Shown here: piece after piece, positions 35,528 to 45,321 of the stretch
How the letters are laid out: every line of letters begins with the position of its first letter
Numbering within the stretch: position 1 is the first letter of the stretch
Assembly: GCF_050859025.1 (NCBI RefSeq)
Contig: NZ_CP138200.1
Span: 1,426,001 to 1,490,000, forward strand
Length of the DNA: 64,000 nucleotides
From: Wukongibacter sp050859025
GTDB lineage: Bacteria > Bacillota > Clostridia > Peptostreptococcales > Caminicellaceae
Reading direction: 5' to 3'
Notes under the pieces: generated by a model
The model's input: only the letters and a program-made list of their open reading frames with translations
Databases searched by the model: none
What the model was told of the DNA's origin: nothing
Made by a program: the position numbers and the translations under genes

Positions 35528-36541
35528 ATGAATTTAGCTGATTATAAGGGCGTTTGGGTTTTTGCTGAACAAAGAGATGGAGAAGTACAAAAAGTTGCAT
35601 TAGAGCTATTAGGGAGCGGAAGAGAAATAGCAGATAAACTAGGAGCAGAACTGACAGCAGTTCTTTTAGGAGATAAAATAGAGAATCAGGCAAAGGAATT
35701 ATTAGCTTATGGAGCCGACAAGGTTATATGTATAGAGGATAAAAAATTAGCAAGATATTCGACTGAAGCATATACAAAGGAAATTTGCGATCTAATAAAT
35801 GACAGAAAGCCTGAAATTGTATTTATCGGAGCCACATATATAGGAAGAGATTTAGGACCGAGGGTAGCGGCAAGAATTTCAACGGGCTTAACTGCAGACT
35901 GTACTGGACTAGATATCCAAGAAGGAACTGGACATTTACTAATGACAAGACCTGCATTTGGTGGAAACCTAATGGCAACAATTATTTGTACAGATCATAG
36001 ACCACAAATGTCAACTGTAAGACCGGGAGTATTTGACAAATTAGAAAGAGATGAAGCAAGAATAGATGCAGCGAAGATAGAGAAATTGTCCGCTAGTTTA
36101 ACAGAAAAAGAGATGAGAGTTAAGCTATTAGAAGTTGTAAAAGAGGTTAAAGAATTAGTAGATATCAGTGAAGCAGAAGTATTGGTTTCTGGTGGTAGAG
36201 GAATGGGTAGTAAAGAAAACTTTACAATCCTTCAAGAGCTTGCCGATGTATTAGGCGGTACAGTAGCAGGTTCAAGGGCAGCTATAGATAATGGATGGAT
36301 AGATCATGCACTACAAGTAGGGCAGACAGGAAAAACTGTAAGACCTAGAATATATGTTGCTTGCGGTATTTCGGGAGCAATTCAACATCTAGCAGGCATG
36401 CAGGATAGCGATTTTATTATAGCTGTTAATAAAGATTCAGGGGCTCCAATTATGCAGGCTGCGGATGTAGGATTAGTTGGAGATCTAAACAAAATAGTTC
36501 CAGAATTAACAGCTCAAGTTAAGGCTATGCGTACAGCTTAG
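35528..36541 (+). CDS. etfA: Electron transfer flavoprotein alpha subunit
   Basis: 337 residues. The N-terminal alpha/beta domain (GVWVFAEQRDGEVQKVALELL) is followed by the FAD domain: SGGRGMGSKENF, GSRAAIDNGWIDHALQVGQTGKTVRPRIYVACG is the FAD-binding region (key parts GSRAAIDNGW, VGQTGKTVRP), and GISGAIQHLAGM. Completes the bcd-etfB-etfA operon. A 75-bp gap before it contains an ordinary AGGAGGG ribosome site. Confidence 0.93.
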   Translation: MNLADYKGVWVFAEQRDGEVQKVALELLGSGREIADKLGAELTAVLLGDKIENQAKELLAYGADKVICIEDKKLARYSTEAYTKEICDLINDRKPEIVFIGATYIGRDLGPRVAARISTGLTADCTGLDIQEGTGHLLMTRPAFGGNLMATIICTDHRPQMSTVRPGVFDKLERDEARIDAAKIEKLSASLTEKEMRVKLLEVVKEVKELVDISEAEVLVSGGRGMGSKENFTILQELADVLGGTVAGSRAAIDNGWIDHALQVGQTGKTVRPRIYVACGISGAIQHLAGMQDSDFIIAVNKDSGAPIMQAADVGLVGDLNKIVPELTAQVKAMRTA

Positions 36542-37133
36542 TATAACCTCGGATATTGAAATAAAAAGCACTTGTAATATAATAGCAGACCAAATTAGAT
36601 TAAATTACTTTAGTAAATAGAAAAACAGCAGCCCTCTGAGAATTCGATTTTAATAAATAGCTATGTATGTGTAGTAGATATACTTATGTTACGTTAGATT
36701 TGAGTTAAGAAATCAAAGATTAGGTTATGAAAAGGATTTAAATTAGATTCGGTAAGTGAAAGGATTGGGAATAAGTTTAACATAGAGACGGAATAGTGAT
36801 GATTATGGGGAATCTTAGAATAGTGAAATTCTGAAGCACCTAGGGGCTGAGCTCATGAGATGATTTTATGAGACAGCCCCATGTATATTTTGTAGGAAAG
36901 TTTTATGGTTAGTATTATAAATATATTTTATGACTTGATTGCATTCTGCGGGAATGTTATTATACTGATAAAATAATCTAAAGAAGCTATAAAAATTATT
37001 GATCAATTTTTTAGATATATATAATTTGCCAATAGATTTACATTTTGATTTTCTGAATCAGAAGTTTCTAAGGGGGTTCAGAGAATGAAAATTATCTATT
37101 GGAATTTTGACATTGACAAAAGGAGAGATATAT
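36542..37133. other. Long gene-free stretch with hairpin repeats
   Basis: About 590 bp. Holds the type B hairpin (36842-36880) and, near 37038-37056, ACATTTTGATTTTCTGAAT, which matches the arms of the hairpin at 17697-17752. No open frame with a ribosome site before the radical SAM gene. Confidence 0.55.
36842..36880. repeat. Dispersed hairpin repeat, type B (copy 2)
   Basis: AGGGGCTGAGCTCATGAG...TTTTATGAGACAGCCCC, matching the copy at 33026 in sequence and pairing, with CTGAAGCACCT just upstream. Confidence 0.6.
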
Positions 37134-38003
37134 ATGAGATATGAAGGTAGTGTATATAGACCACCAAGTGAAGCTCGCAGCCTTATTATACAGGTGACAA
37201 TAGGATGTTCACATAACAAATGTACTTTTTGTAATATGTATAAGGACAAAAAATTTAGAGTAAGGAAATTAGAAGAAATAATCGAAGACTTAAAAGAGGC
37301 AAGGGAATATTATCCTCGTGTAAGGAAAATATTTTTAGCTGATGGAAATGCCCTTGTACTCAAAAATGAAGTTCTGAAAGAGATTCTTTTAACTATAAAG
37401 GAATTATTTCCAGAGTGTGAGAGGGTTGGAATATACGGTGCACCACAGGATTTATTAAGAAAGTCAGTTGAAGAGCTTAGTGAATTGAAAAGGCTAGGAG
37501 TAGGAATTGTCTACCTAGGAATTGAATCTGGCAGCGATGAAATACTTAAGTATATAAATAAGGGAGTCAATTCTGCCCAAATGATAGAAGCAGGACAAAA
37601 GGTTGTTTCATCAGGAATAGAATTATCGGTAATGATAATATCAGGGTTAGGTGGTAAAGAAAGATGGAAGAAACATGCAATAGAATCGGCTAGAGTATTA
37701 AACGCAATAAATCCTGACTATATAGCCCTACTTACCCTGTTATTAAATCCTGGAACTAAGATGTATGAGGAAGTACAATCTGGAAAGCTAAAATTGCTAA
37801 ATCCAAATGAGGTTATGGTTGAAACAAAGGAGCTGATTTCAAATCTTGATGTGACAAATTGTATGTTTAGAAGTAATCATGCTTCAAATTATGTACCTTT
37901 AGGAGGAACCCTATCTGAGGATAAATATATGCTACTAGAGCAATTGGATGCAGCGATAAATGAACAATATGATTATAAGGATGAATTATTTAGAAGGTTG
38001 TAA
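37134..38003 (+). CDS. Radical SAM protein
   Basis: 289 residues from ATG 37134 behind AAAGGAGAG. The open frame from 37107 has no site. The [4Fe-4S]-binding motif CSHNKCTFC is present near residue 24, followed by the radical SAM barrel (LADGNALVLK, VYLGIESGSDEILKYINKG). It belongs to the general Elp3/MiaB-like B12-independent radical SAM group common in clostridia, often annotated only as radical SAM. The substrate cannot be read from the sequence. Shares a terminator with the convergent HxlR gene. Confidence 0.85.
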   Translation: MRYEGSVYRPPSEARSLIIQVTIGCSHNKCTFCNMYKDKKFRVRKLEEIIEDLKEAREYYPRVRKIFLADGNALVLKNEVLKEILLTIKELFPECERVGIYGAPQDLLRKSVEELSELKRLGVGIVYLGIESGSDEILKYINKGVNSAQMIEAGQKVVSSGIELSVMIISGLGGKERWKKHAIESARVLNAINPDYIALLTLLLNPGTKMYEEVQSGKLKLLNPNEVMVETKELISNLDVTNCMFRSNHASNYVPLGGTLSEDKYMLLEQLDAAINEQYDYKDELFRRL

Positions 38004-38010
38004 AATACAA

Positions 38011-38045
38011 AGATAGCAAAAGACGCAGAAGAGTCTTTTGCTATT
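38011..38045. terminator. Bidirectional terminator
   Basis: AGATAGCAAAAGAC (38011-38024) and GTCTTTTGCTATT (38033-38045) form a long stem. The right arm overlaps the last codons of the HxlR gene. Serves both convergent genes. Confidence 0.8.
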
Positions 38046-38424
38046 TCTTTACAGCGTTTTTAATTGTAGTTTCAGTAAGACTTGTATCAACCTCTACCTC
38101 ATAGATATCTGAATATTTTATTCCCCATTTATATAGAGAACGAAGCATAGGTAAAACTGTTTTCCCAAGTTCTGTAAGAGAGTATTCAACCTTTGGTGGA
38201 ACCTGTGGATATACTTCCCTATTAATCATGCCGTCGGCTTCTAATTCTCTTAATTGTTGAGTCAACATCTTTTGTGTAATTCCTGGAAGTCTTCGTTTTA
38301 ACTGGCTGAATCTAAGGATATCTTTTCGAAGGTGCCATAAAATTACACTTTTCCATTTTCCTCCAATTAGATCTATTGACAATTCCAATGGGCATCTATA
38401 AATTTTTTCCTGTACCTTTGACAT
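38041..38424 (-). CDS. HxlR-family winged-helix regulator
   Basis: 127 residues. CPLELSIDLIGGKWKSVILW, then RFSQLKRRLPGITQKMLTQQL (recognition helix) and the wing VPPKVEYSLTELG are the HxlR/YodB/HypR signature. The N-terminal Cys before PLELSIDLIGG is the position used for redox sensing in YodB-type members. AAAGGTGG ribosome site. The palindrome upstream suggests autoregulation. It may sense electrophiles or oxidants (inference). Confidence 0.88.
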   Translation of the reverse strand: MSKVQEKIYRCPLELSIDLIGGKWKSVILWHLRKDILRFSQLKRRLPGITQKMLTQQLRELEADGMINREVYPQVPPKVEYSLTELGKTVLPMLRSLYKWGIKYSDIYEVEVDTSLTETTIKNAVKK

Positions 38425-38459
38425 TTATATTTACCACCTTTTATATAGTATATTTTTAG

Positions 38460-38471
38460 ATACTATAGTAT
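38460..38471. promoter_or_regulatory. Candidate HxlR operator
   Basis: ATACTATAGTAT is a perfect 12-bp palindrome, flanked by further TAGTATA and CTACTATA half-sites, 36 bp upstream of the HxlR start. HxlR proteins bind TACTA/TAGTA-type palindromes. The rest of the 308-bp gap (38425-38732) holds nothing else I recognise. Confidence 0.5.
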
Positions 38472-38732
38472 TAAGCTACTATAATAAGACTATACAACTG
38501 TATATATGTTATTATATTGTTATAGCTTAAATTATACCATTATCTAAAGGATAATTCAAAATTAGGGCAGATATTACACAATCAAAATCTAGAGGTTTCT
38601 GGAGTTGAAATTTTTATATACTAAAGTAGGTTATAACAGTCTTTTTGGATTATAGACAAATTTATGAATTTTTAATTTACAGTGATAAATATATCCTATG
38701 TGATATAATAAAAGGCGTAGCATAGGAGGTGC

Positions 38733-40865
38733 TTGAAGGAAATGAGCCTAGACTTTTTTAATTTTCTTAAGGAAGAATGCAGTATAGATTTTAATGAAAA
38801 ACAGAAGGAGGCTATTCTTCATAAGAATGGTCCAGTGCTGGTTTTAGCTAGTCCAGGGTCTGGGAAAACGACGGTTTTGAATGCACATATTGCTTATCTT
38901 ATATTTAGGTATAGAATTAACCCCGCAAATATTCTTGCCCTTACCTTTAGTAAAGCTGCGGCTATCGACATGAATGATAGATTTTATGATAAATATGGAA
39001 GATTAATAAATGATGAAATAAAGTTTTCTACCATACACAGCTTTTCATATAAGATTATTAGACATTACTATTATATAAATAATATTAAATATGGCCTTAT
39101 TGAAGGTACTAAAACCCGCCATAATAAAAGATACATACTACAAAGGATATATAGAAGCATAAATAAGAGCAGTATTAACGATGACAAATTGGACGAGCTT
39201 TCTAACTCAATAAGCTTTGTTAAGAATCTTATGATTGATATAAGGGATTTTAAAGACCACAAGTTTCAAACAAGAAACTTTGACAAAATCTTTATGACCT
39301 ATGAGGAATATAAAAAAAGTAATGAACATAATATGATTTTATTGGATTTTGACGATATGCTTATTGAAGCAAATAATATTTTAGATAAGAATCCCAACCT
39401 ATTAAAAAAGTATCAGCAGCAGTACAAATATATAATGATAGATGAAGGGCAGGATACATCACTCATTCAAAATAGAATAGCAGAGAAAATTGCTCTTCCA
39501 TCTAATAACTTATTTATTGTTTGTGATGATGACCAATCAATATACCGTTTTAGAGGAGCTGAACCAGGATATTTACTAGACTTTCAAAAGAGGTATCCCG
39601 ATGCAAATGTAATATTTATGGAGCGAAATTATCGTTCTGGTAAAGGCATCGTAGATATAAGCAATAGATTGATAAATAACAACTCTATGAGATATCCTAA
39701 AAAGATGTTTACGAAAAATTGCCATAAGGAGCCTGTTAAAATAGTAAAATTATCGACGGAAAAAGAGCAGCTAGATTATATTATTGGTTTAATAAAGTTA
39801 AACAATATTGTAGGCGATACGGCTATATTATATAGAAATAATCTATCTGGTATAGGACTGGCACAAAGGCTATATGAAGAAAATATTAGTTTTTATATGA
39901 AGGACTATCATAGAAATTTCTTTAGTCATTGGGTATTAAATGATATTTTAAACTTTGTAAGATTCTCCTACGATGATACAAGCCTTCCTTTGTTAGAAGC
40001 AATTTATACTAAGTTTTTTTCATATATATCTAAGAAGGAGCTTGAATATCTTAGAAGTCAAGATCAGACTAAATCAGTTTTTGATAATATAGTAAAGTTT
40101 CCTGGTATGAAGGAATTCAAGAAAAGAAATATGGCTACGTTTAAGAGAGATTTTAGTAGTCTAAGGATAAAAAGACCATTGGATGCTATAAGAGCTATTA
40201 GATACGATTTCAGATACGAAGAAAGGTTAGGTAGCTATGCAGAGATTGCTGGATATTCAATAGATAACTTGAAATATATATTAAATACCTTAGAAGAAAT
40301 ATCTAGAGGAACTAATACAATGCAGGAATTTGTAGATAAACTCAATAATTTAAAAAGAGCTATGCATGAATCAAGAGAAAATAGATATGGGGATACTATA
40401 ACCTTATCAACCCTTCACTCCTCTAAGGGTCTAGAATTTAAAAGGGTATTTATGATTGATTTAATAGAAGGCCAAATTCCAACTAAGGATAGCATTAAAT
40501 TAGACTCTATGGGGGACTCGACGGCCCTTGAGGAGGAGAGAAGACTATGGTATGTAGGAATGACTAGAGCAAAGGAAAGTCTTGAGCTTCTAACTGTGGA
40601 ATATAAGAATAAGGAGGATGTGCAACCTTCAAGATTTATCAAAGAAATAGAAGAATTCCTATCGAATAATAAAGGTGAAAAGGGTACTAATATACCTCTA
40701 AAGCCAACGTCGATAGTAAGACATAAGAAATTTGGCTTGGGAATTGTAAAGGCTATTAAAGACAGATTAATAACTATAGATTTTGATGAAAAGGGAGAAA
40801 AGCAGTTGTCGGTCGATACTTGTATAAAGAAAAATCTATTAGAGGTAGTAAAGATAAATGCATAA
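38733..40865 (+). CDS. UvrD/PcrA-like superfamily 1 helicase
   Basis: 710 residues. The TTG start is 4-5 nt after AGGAGGTG. An ATG nine bases later is closer to a weaker site. Helicase motifs: Q-motif (NEKQKEAIL), Walker A LVLASPGSGKTT, motif II IMIDEGQDTS, motif III CDDDQSIYRFRGA, and motif V/VI LSTLHSSKGLEF, LWYVGMTRAKE. The end (IVRHKKFGLGIVKAI) is the small PcrA/UvrD C-terminal Tudor-like domain. ATP-dependent 3'-5' DNA translocase for repair or conflict removal. It is a second-type, slightly short UvrD. Confidence 0.9.
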   Translation: MKEMSLDFFNFLKEECSIDFNEKQKEAILHKNGPVLVLASPGSGKTTVLNAHIAYLIFRYRINPANILALTFSKAAAIDMNDRFYDKYGRLINDEIKFSTIHSFSYKIIRHYYYINNIKYGLIEGTKTRHNKRYILQRIYRSINKSSINDDKLDELSNSISFVKNLMIDIRDFKDHKFQTRNFDKIFMTYEEYKKSNEHNMILLDFDDMLIEANNILDKNPNLLKKYQQQYKYIMIDEGQDTSLIQNRIAEKIALPSNNLFIVCDDDQSIYRFRGAEPGYLLDFQKRYPDANVIFMERNYRSGKGIVDISNRLINNNSMRYPKKMFTKNCHKEPVKIVKLSTEKEQLDYIIGLIKLNNIVGDTAILYRNNLSGIGLAQRLYEENISFYMKDYHRNFFSHWVLNDILNFVRFSYDDTSLPLLEAIYTKFFSYISKKELEYLRSQDQTKSVFDNIVKFPGMKEFKKRNMATFKRDFSSLRIKRPLDAIRAIRYDFRYEERLGSYAEIAGYSIDNLKYILNTLEEISRGTNTMQEFVDKLNNLKRAMHESRENRYGDTITLSTLHSSKGLEFKRVFMIDLIEGQIPTKDSIKLDSMGDSTALEEERRLWYVGMTRAKESLELLTVEYKNKEDVQPSRFIKEIEEFLSNNKGEKGTNIPLKPTSIVRHKKFGLGIVKAIKDRLITIDFDEKGEKQLSVDTCIKKNLLEVVKINA

Positions 40866-40871
40866 ACATAG

Positions 40872-40904
40872 AGAAAGAAGTGCTAAATTACAGCACTTCT
40901 TTCT
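40872..40904. terminator. Bidirectional terminator between helicase and symporter genes
   Basis: AGAAAGAAGTGCT (40872-40884) pairs with AGCACTTCTTTCT (40892-40904), with A- and T-rich tails on each strand. Confidence 0.85.
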
Positions 40905-40945
40905 GTTTATATTAATACTAAAAAATAGGATTGGAGAAATAAAGT

Positions 40946-42337
40946 TTATCCAATTTTTTGTTTAGACTCATCAGTTTTACTCTCACTCTCACGTGTCATA
41001 GCAAAGACAAGTGGACTAAGTGCAAGTAAGCCAATAAGGTTTGGAATAGCCATTAGACCATTAAAGGTATCGGAAAGACTCCAAACGAAGCCAGCTTTAT
41101 AAATAGCACCGACAAATACAAGAATAATAAAGGATATTTTGTAGAAGTTAATTGCGTTGACACCAGCAATGTATTCAAGACATTTAGAGCCATAGTAGTA
41201 CCAACCAAGAATCGTTGAAAAGGCGAAGAAAACTAAACCAAATGATACAACCATCCCCCCAACTCCAGGGAAAGCTAAATCGAAAGCAGTTGTAGTAAGT
41301 GCTGCACCGCTTAAACTATCAGTAATTGACATTACTCCAGAGGAAGGATCAATATTTACAAGACCAGATACCAGAATAACTACTGCAGTCATAGAACAAA
41401 CAATTAATGTATCAATGAAAGAACCTAATGAACCTATGATTCCCTGTCTTACTGGATCATCGTTTGTAGAAGCTGCATGGGCAATTGGAGCACTACCTAA
41501 ACCAGCTTCATTTGAGAATACACCTCTAGCAACACCATATCTAATAACAGTACCGACTAGACCACCACCAACGGCCTTTGCAGAAAAAGCGTTTGAGAAA
41601 ATCATATCGAATGCAGCAGGAACTGCAGATGCATTTTTAAACAGAATAATTAATGAACCAACTATATATATAATAGCCATAAGAGGGACAATTTTTTCAG
41701 TTACACTACCTATACTCTTAATACCACCAAGAATAACTAGAGCAGTAGCTACAGCGATTATACCACCTGATATATAAGGAGAAAGGCCAATAGATGCTTG
41801 TAGTGATTGAGCAACTGAGTTTGCTTGTACCATATTACCAATACCAAAGGCAGCAAATGTTCCAAAGAATGCAAACAGCCAACCTAACCAAGCCCAATTT
41901 CCACCATATCTTTCGGTCATACCTAATTTAATATAGTACATAGGACCACCGGACTTTTCCCCCCTTTCATTAGTAATTCTATACTTGATCGCAAGAAGTG
42001 CTTCAGCGTATTTTGTAGCACCACCGAATGCAGCAGTAACCCACATCCAGAATACAGCACCAGGACCACCGGCTGCGATTGCACCAGCAACTCCGGCTAT
42101 ATTACCTGTACCGATTGTAGCAGCTAGAGAGGTCATTAAAGCTTGGAAAGGTGTAATGTCTCCCTCTCCTTGATGTTCTTTGGAGAATAGTAACTTAAAA
42201 GCATATCCAAGCTTTCTGAACTGAACAACTCTAGTTCCCATAGTAAGGAAAAAGCCTGTACCAACAAGAAAGAAGATCATTAATCCTCCCCATGCAAAAC
42301 TATTAATTTTACCAATAAGTGCGTTTAAAGCTTCCAT
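40946..42337 (-). CDS. AGCS-family sodium:amino acid symporter
   Basis: 463 residues, about eleven hydrophobic segments. Family blocks: GDITPFQALMTSLAATIGTGNIAGVA, here quoted as TSLAATIGTGNIAGVAGA, GGPGAVFWMWV, GVFSNEAGLGSAPIAHA and FDLAFPGVGG. Imports alanine, glycine or glutamine with Na+. The adjacent GlnK/GlnL-like system suggests a glutamine (GlnT-type) transporter, as in Bacillus subtilis where GlnKL controls glsA-glnT. Strong AAAGGAGGAG ribosome site. Confidence 0.9.
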   Translation of the reverse strand: MEALNALIGKINSFAWGGLMIFFLVGTGFFLTMGTRVVQFRKLGYAFKLLFSKEHQGEGDITPFQALMTSLAATIGTGNIAGVAGAIAAGGPGAVFWMWVTAAFGGATKYAEALLAIKYRITNERGEKSGGPMYYIKLGMTERYGGNWAWLGWLFAFFGTFAAFGIGNMVQANSVAQSLQASIGLSPYISGGIIAVATALVILGGIKSIGSVTEKIVPLMAIIYIVGSLIILFKNASAVPAAFDMIFSNAFSAKAVGGGLVGTVIRYGVARGVFSNEAGLGSAPIAHAASTNDDPVRQGIIGSLGSFIDTLIVCSMTAVVILVSGLVNIDPSSGVMSITDSLSGAALTTTAFDLAFPGVGGMVVSFGLVFFAFSTILGWYYYGSKCLEYIAGVNAINFYKISFIILVFVGAIYKAGFVWSLSDTFNGLMAIPNLIGLLALSPLVFAMTRESESKTDESKQKIG

Positions 42338-42451
42338 TAATAATTCTCCTCCTTTATAATAATTATAAAAATAATAAGTATAAAAGTATAAAAAATAAAA
42401 AAACCTTCACGTTCCTCCCTTCTCTCACCATTAATACTATTGTAACAGGTG

Positions 42452-42490
42452 AGTTTCGAGAGGTTTCAGAAGGTTTCAAAAGATTACAAA
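42452..42490 (-). promoter_or_regulatory. Candidate GlnL-type operator before the AGCS gene
   Basis: Read on the minus strand, TTTTGTAATC, TTTTGAAACC, TTCTGAAACC and a degenerate fourth unit repeat every 10 bp. B. subtilis GlnL is known to bind TTTTGT-N4-TTTTGT. A TACAAT -10-like box follows at 42440-42445, so the repeats would sit where an activator touches RNA polymerase. Confidence 0.55.
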
Positions 42491-42543
42491 AATAAATCCA
42501 AAATTATGAAAAATCAGACTATTGGAATTCGCTATAGAGAATC

Positions 42544-43386
42544 TTACAATGATAAATTATTACTATAGTGAAATAATCCATCAATAAATTTTCTTATACT
42601 TACCTTGCCTCTGACCTTAGTTTTACCACGAATATAATCCATTTCTATTTTAACTTCCTTAAAATTATATAGTCCACTTGAATATTCTAGAAAGGTATCA
42701 TTCATATTATCTTCAATACCAAGATGAGCCAGGTTAATCATACCCTTGACTGCTGTACGACGAATTCTTTGTTCAATAGTTTTTGGATTATAGCTGAATT
42801 TTTTACATATAGCTTTAATTGTATAATTAGATAAATCTACATTTGAATTAATCAAGAAATTAATGATTGCGATAATATCCTGGGTGCCTGCTTCTCCCAT
42901 AACTCCGATTTTTTGAAGGACATGTTTTAGGTTTTTTTCGTGATCGGGTTTTTGAAGATCCTTTGTAGAAGCGTGTTGGATCTCAAAGAGGCCCTTGATT
43001 TGGTTAAGCTTTCGCTTGCTATCGATTTTCTCTCTTACACTGCGAAGAACATTTTGAATTTCAATGGCATTTACAGGCTTTTGTATATAAAACTCAATAC
43101 CACTTTCGTAGGCCTTGCCTATCATGTCCTTTGAAGATACTTGGGAAATCATGATAAAAGCTATGTTCTGATGATTTCTTCTGATTTCCTTTACTAGAGA
43201 TATACCATCCATTTCAGGAATAAATAGGTCTACAAGAACGATATCAGGTTTTAAGTTGACAATTTCGTCTAAGGCAGAGATGCCATCTAAAGAATAACCT
43301 ATGACATCACCAAGTTCTCGGTCACAGATAATTTTGCTTAGAATTTTTACGACGTTCGAATCATCTTCAACTATATAATACCTCAT
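42544..43386 (-). CDS. GlnL/YcbB-type response regulator
   Basis: 280 residues. Receiver domain residues 1-120: acidic pocket ED at 7-8, phospho-acceptor Asp53 in DIVLVDLFIPEMDG, and Lys in YIQKPV. The C-terminal ~130 residues (IGVMGEAGTQDIIAIINFL, KKFSYNPKTIEQRIRRTAVKG) match the YcbB DNA-binding domain specific to GlnL. Overlaps the kinase gene by 4 bp. Likely activates the AGCS symporter gene 206 bp downstream. Confidence 0.85.
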   Translation of the reverse strand: MRYYIVEDDSNVVKILSKIICDRELGDVIGYSLDGISALDEIVNLKPDIVLVDLFIPEMDGISLVKEIRRNHQNIAFIMISQVSSKDMIGKAYESGIEFYIQKPVNAIEIQNVLRSVREKIDSKRKLNQIKGLFEIQHASTKDLQKPDHEKNLKHVLQKIGVMGEAGTQDIIAIINFLINSNVDLSNYTIKAICKKFSYNPKTIEQRIRRTAVKGMINLAHLGIEDNMNDTFLEYSSGLYNFKEVKIEMDYIRGKTKVRGKVSIRKFIDGLFHYSNNLSL

Positions 43387-44657
43387 ATATTCACCTCTAT
43401 TTTTTCCTTAGGAATATAAATGTTGAAGCAAGTTCCAGATCCTGAAACGGACTCCATTTTTATATATCCTTTTAAGTGATTCTCAACGATATCCTTAACA
43501 AGGCTAAGACCTAATCCTCTATTAATTTCACCGGTTTCATAATTAATCTTAGTAGAAAAACCCGGTGAAAAGATAAACTCCATATCTTCTTTATCTATAC
43601 CATTTCCATTATCAATGATTTTAAAAAGATGTTCTTTATCAAGATTTTTATGAACAAGTGAGATTTTGGAATGCTTCTTATTTGGGTCAAAGGCTTCAAA
43701 GGCATTCATAATTAGATTACGTGAGATAGACATGAGCTGATAATGCTTATCAGTATAAAAATCAGATCCACTCTCAATTGAAAGCTCGATATCGAGATTT
43801 TTGAACCTTATTTCATCTAGCATCTTTTCCTCTAATATACTCATTATATCTCTAAAATACATCCCATTATCCCTATAGCGGGTTTCTGTGATTCCTCGTA
43901 CTCCACGAAGAACCAATTGATATTCCTTTTTTACTTCATGAACATCACTAGCAATTTTCACTGAGCGATTAGCCCATTTATCTGGATTTTTACCATCCCG
44001 TATCTCTTCGAAAAGGGTATAGGCATCAGACATTACTTCCTCAATTTTGTTCATATTTTTATCCATCCAATACATCTCTGATTTTAAAATCATTGTTAGC
44101 CATAGGAGTTTTCTATATCTTTTTTCATGTTCAGCCTTGAGTAAAAGAATTTTATAGTACTTTGTAATGGTGGCAATTATCAAAATTGCTCCTGCTCTAA
44201 TTAAAGCAACAATAAACAGAGAAGTAATGATACTAAAGTAAAATCTATGATCGAAGTAAATGATTCTAATTAAGATCTCAACAATATTTGAAGTGAAATC
44301 GAGTAAAGCAAATATAATGAGGATAGTATGCTGACCTATAAAATCGAATTTTTTCATTAATCTTGAAAATAATATACCATAGACAATGAAGAAAAATATC
44401 TCTGGAATATATGCGACCATGACTTCATAATCATTACCGTATCTCAAAAAGTAGATTAGAGTTCGCCAAAGGTATGTTGAAATTCCTACAGTTATGCCTA
44501 CAATAATAGGAGAAACGTCCCTATTTAAAAATAAAAATAGACCGAGGGCTATAATAGCACATGAAACCCGAAAATCAGAAAGTAAAATGTCAATATAAAA
44601 TTGAGAAGATAAAGTGACAATTAGTGATCCAATAAGGATTTTTTTTAGTTTTGTCAT
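43383..44657 (-). CDS. GlnK-type membrane sensor histidine kinase
   Basis: 424 residues. Six or so membrane segments (1-175), a helical linker, a phospho-acceptor region with SDVHEVKKEYQLVLRGV (candidate His), then an HATPase domain with the N-box LIMNAFEAF, G1 IDNGNGID, and G2 NRGLGLSLVKDIVE. The DcuS/GlnK-like H-x-x-K/N box, not the classical HisKA type, fits YcbA/GlnK. AGGAG ribosome site. The signal is probably extracellular or membrane-sensed glutamine (by homology only). Confidence 0.85.
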   Translation of the reverse strand: MTKLKKILIGSLIVTLSSQFYIDILLSDFRVSCAIIALGLFLFLNRDVSPIIVGITVGISTYLWRTLIYFLRYGNDYEVMVAYIPEIFFFIVYGILFSRLMKKFDFIGQHTILIIFALLDFTSNIVEILIRIIYFDHRFYFSIITSLFIVALIRAGAILIIATITKYYKILLLKAEHEKRYRKLLWLTMILKSEMYWMDKNMNKIEEVMSDAYTLFEEIRDGKNPDKWANRSVKIASDVHEVKKEYQLVLRGVRGITETRYRDNGMYFRDIMSILEEKMLDEIRFKNLDIELSIESGSDFYTDKHYQLMSISRNLIMNAFEAFDPNKKHSKISLVHKNLDKEHLFKIIDNGNGIDKEDMEFIFSPGFSTKINYETGEINRGLGLSLVKDIVENHLKGYIKMESVSGSGTCFNIYIPKEKIEVNI

Positions 44658-45321
44658 TGTATATCTCCTAGTCTATAATTTAAGAAAAAATTAACGTAAA
44701 TAATTTAATAAGATATTGGTATATCTATTTGATTATGTTACAATTATGAAATATTCTTTATAAAATAATTATACTACAAAAAATAGTAATAAAGAAATAA
44801 TCTATAAAAATATTGTAAATGATAGAACATTTTTTGTAAATTTTAGTATTTGAAAGAAGAACAGATATATCTAGGATAGTGAATTTTTAGGACATCTAAA
44901 AATACAGTTGTATGTATACCAAAAACAATAAAGCATATTATGAAAATATATAAAAACAATGTAAAAAGCACATTATAATAATATATATTATATAATTAAT
45001 AAATATACAGTGAAAAGTGTTTTTTTATACGGAAGATTAATTATGGTCTAAAACCATAATAATATATTTTTATGATAATTTTCTGAGTTTTTATGTACAT
45101 TTACTACTTTAAAGTTCTTGACATATAACCAAACAATATATATAATAGACTCTAAAAATATTCGTGATTTCCTAAGTATTTAGTAAATTATATATATATT
45201 AATAAATGCATATATATAATTTTGGTTATAAATTTCAATAGATATAATCCATCCCTAAATTAAATAATAAGAAAGTCTTAATCTAGTAATAAATATGGTG
45301 GAATATACAAGGAGGGAGAAA
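44658..45321. other. Divergent regulatory gap before pyruvate carboxylase
   Basis: About 660 bp, very AT-rich, between the divergent kinase and pyc genes. Apart from the pyc promoter, only a small hairpin (TATGGT-CTAAA-ACCATA, about 45043-45059) is visible. No open frame with a ribosome site. Confidence 0.6.
45118..45146 (+). promoter_or_regulatory. Promoter of pyruvate carboxylase
   Basis: TTGACA (45118-45123), exact 17-bp spacer, TATAAT (45141-45146): a consensus housekeeping promoter. Leader to the ATG is about 170 nt. Confidence 0.85.

Noticed and set aside
45295..45321. GTG start for pyruvate carboxylase
   Set aside because: The intervening codons are the ribosome binding site for ATG 45322.
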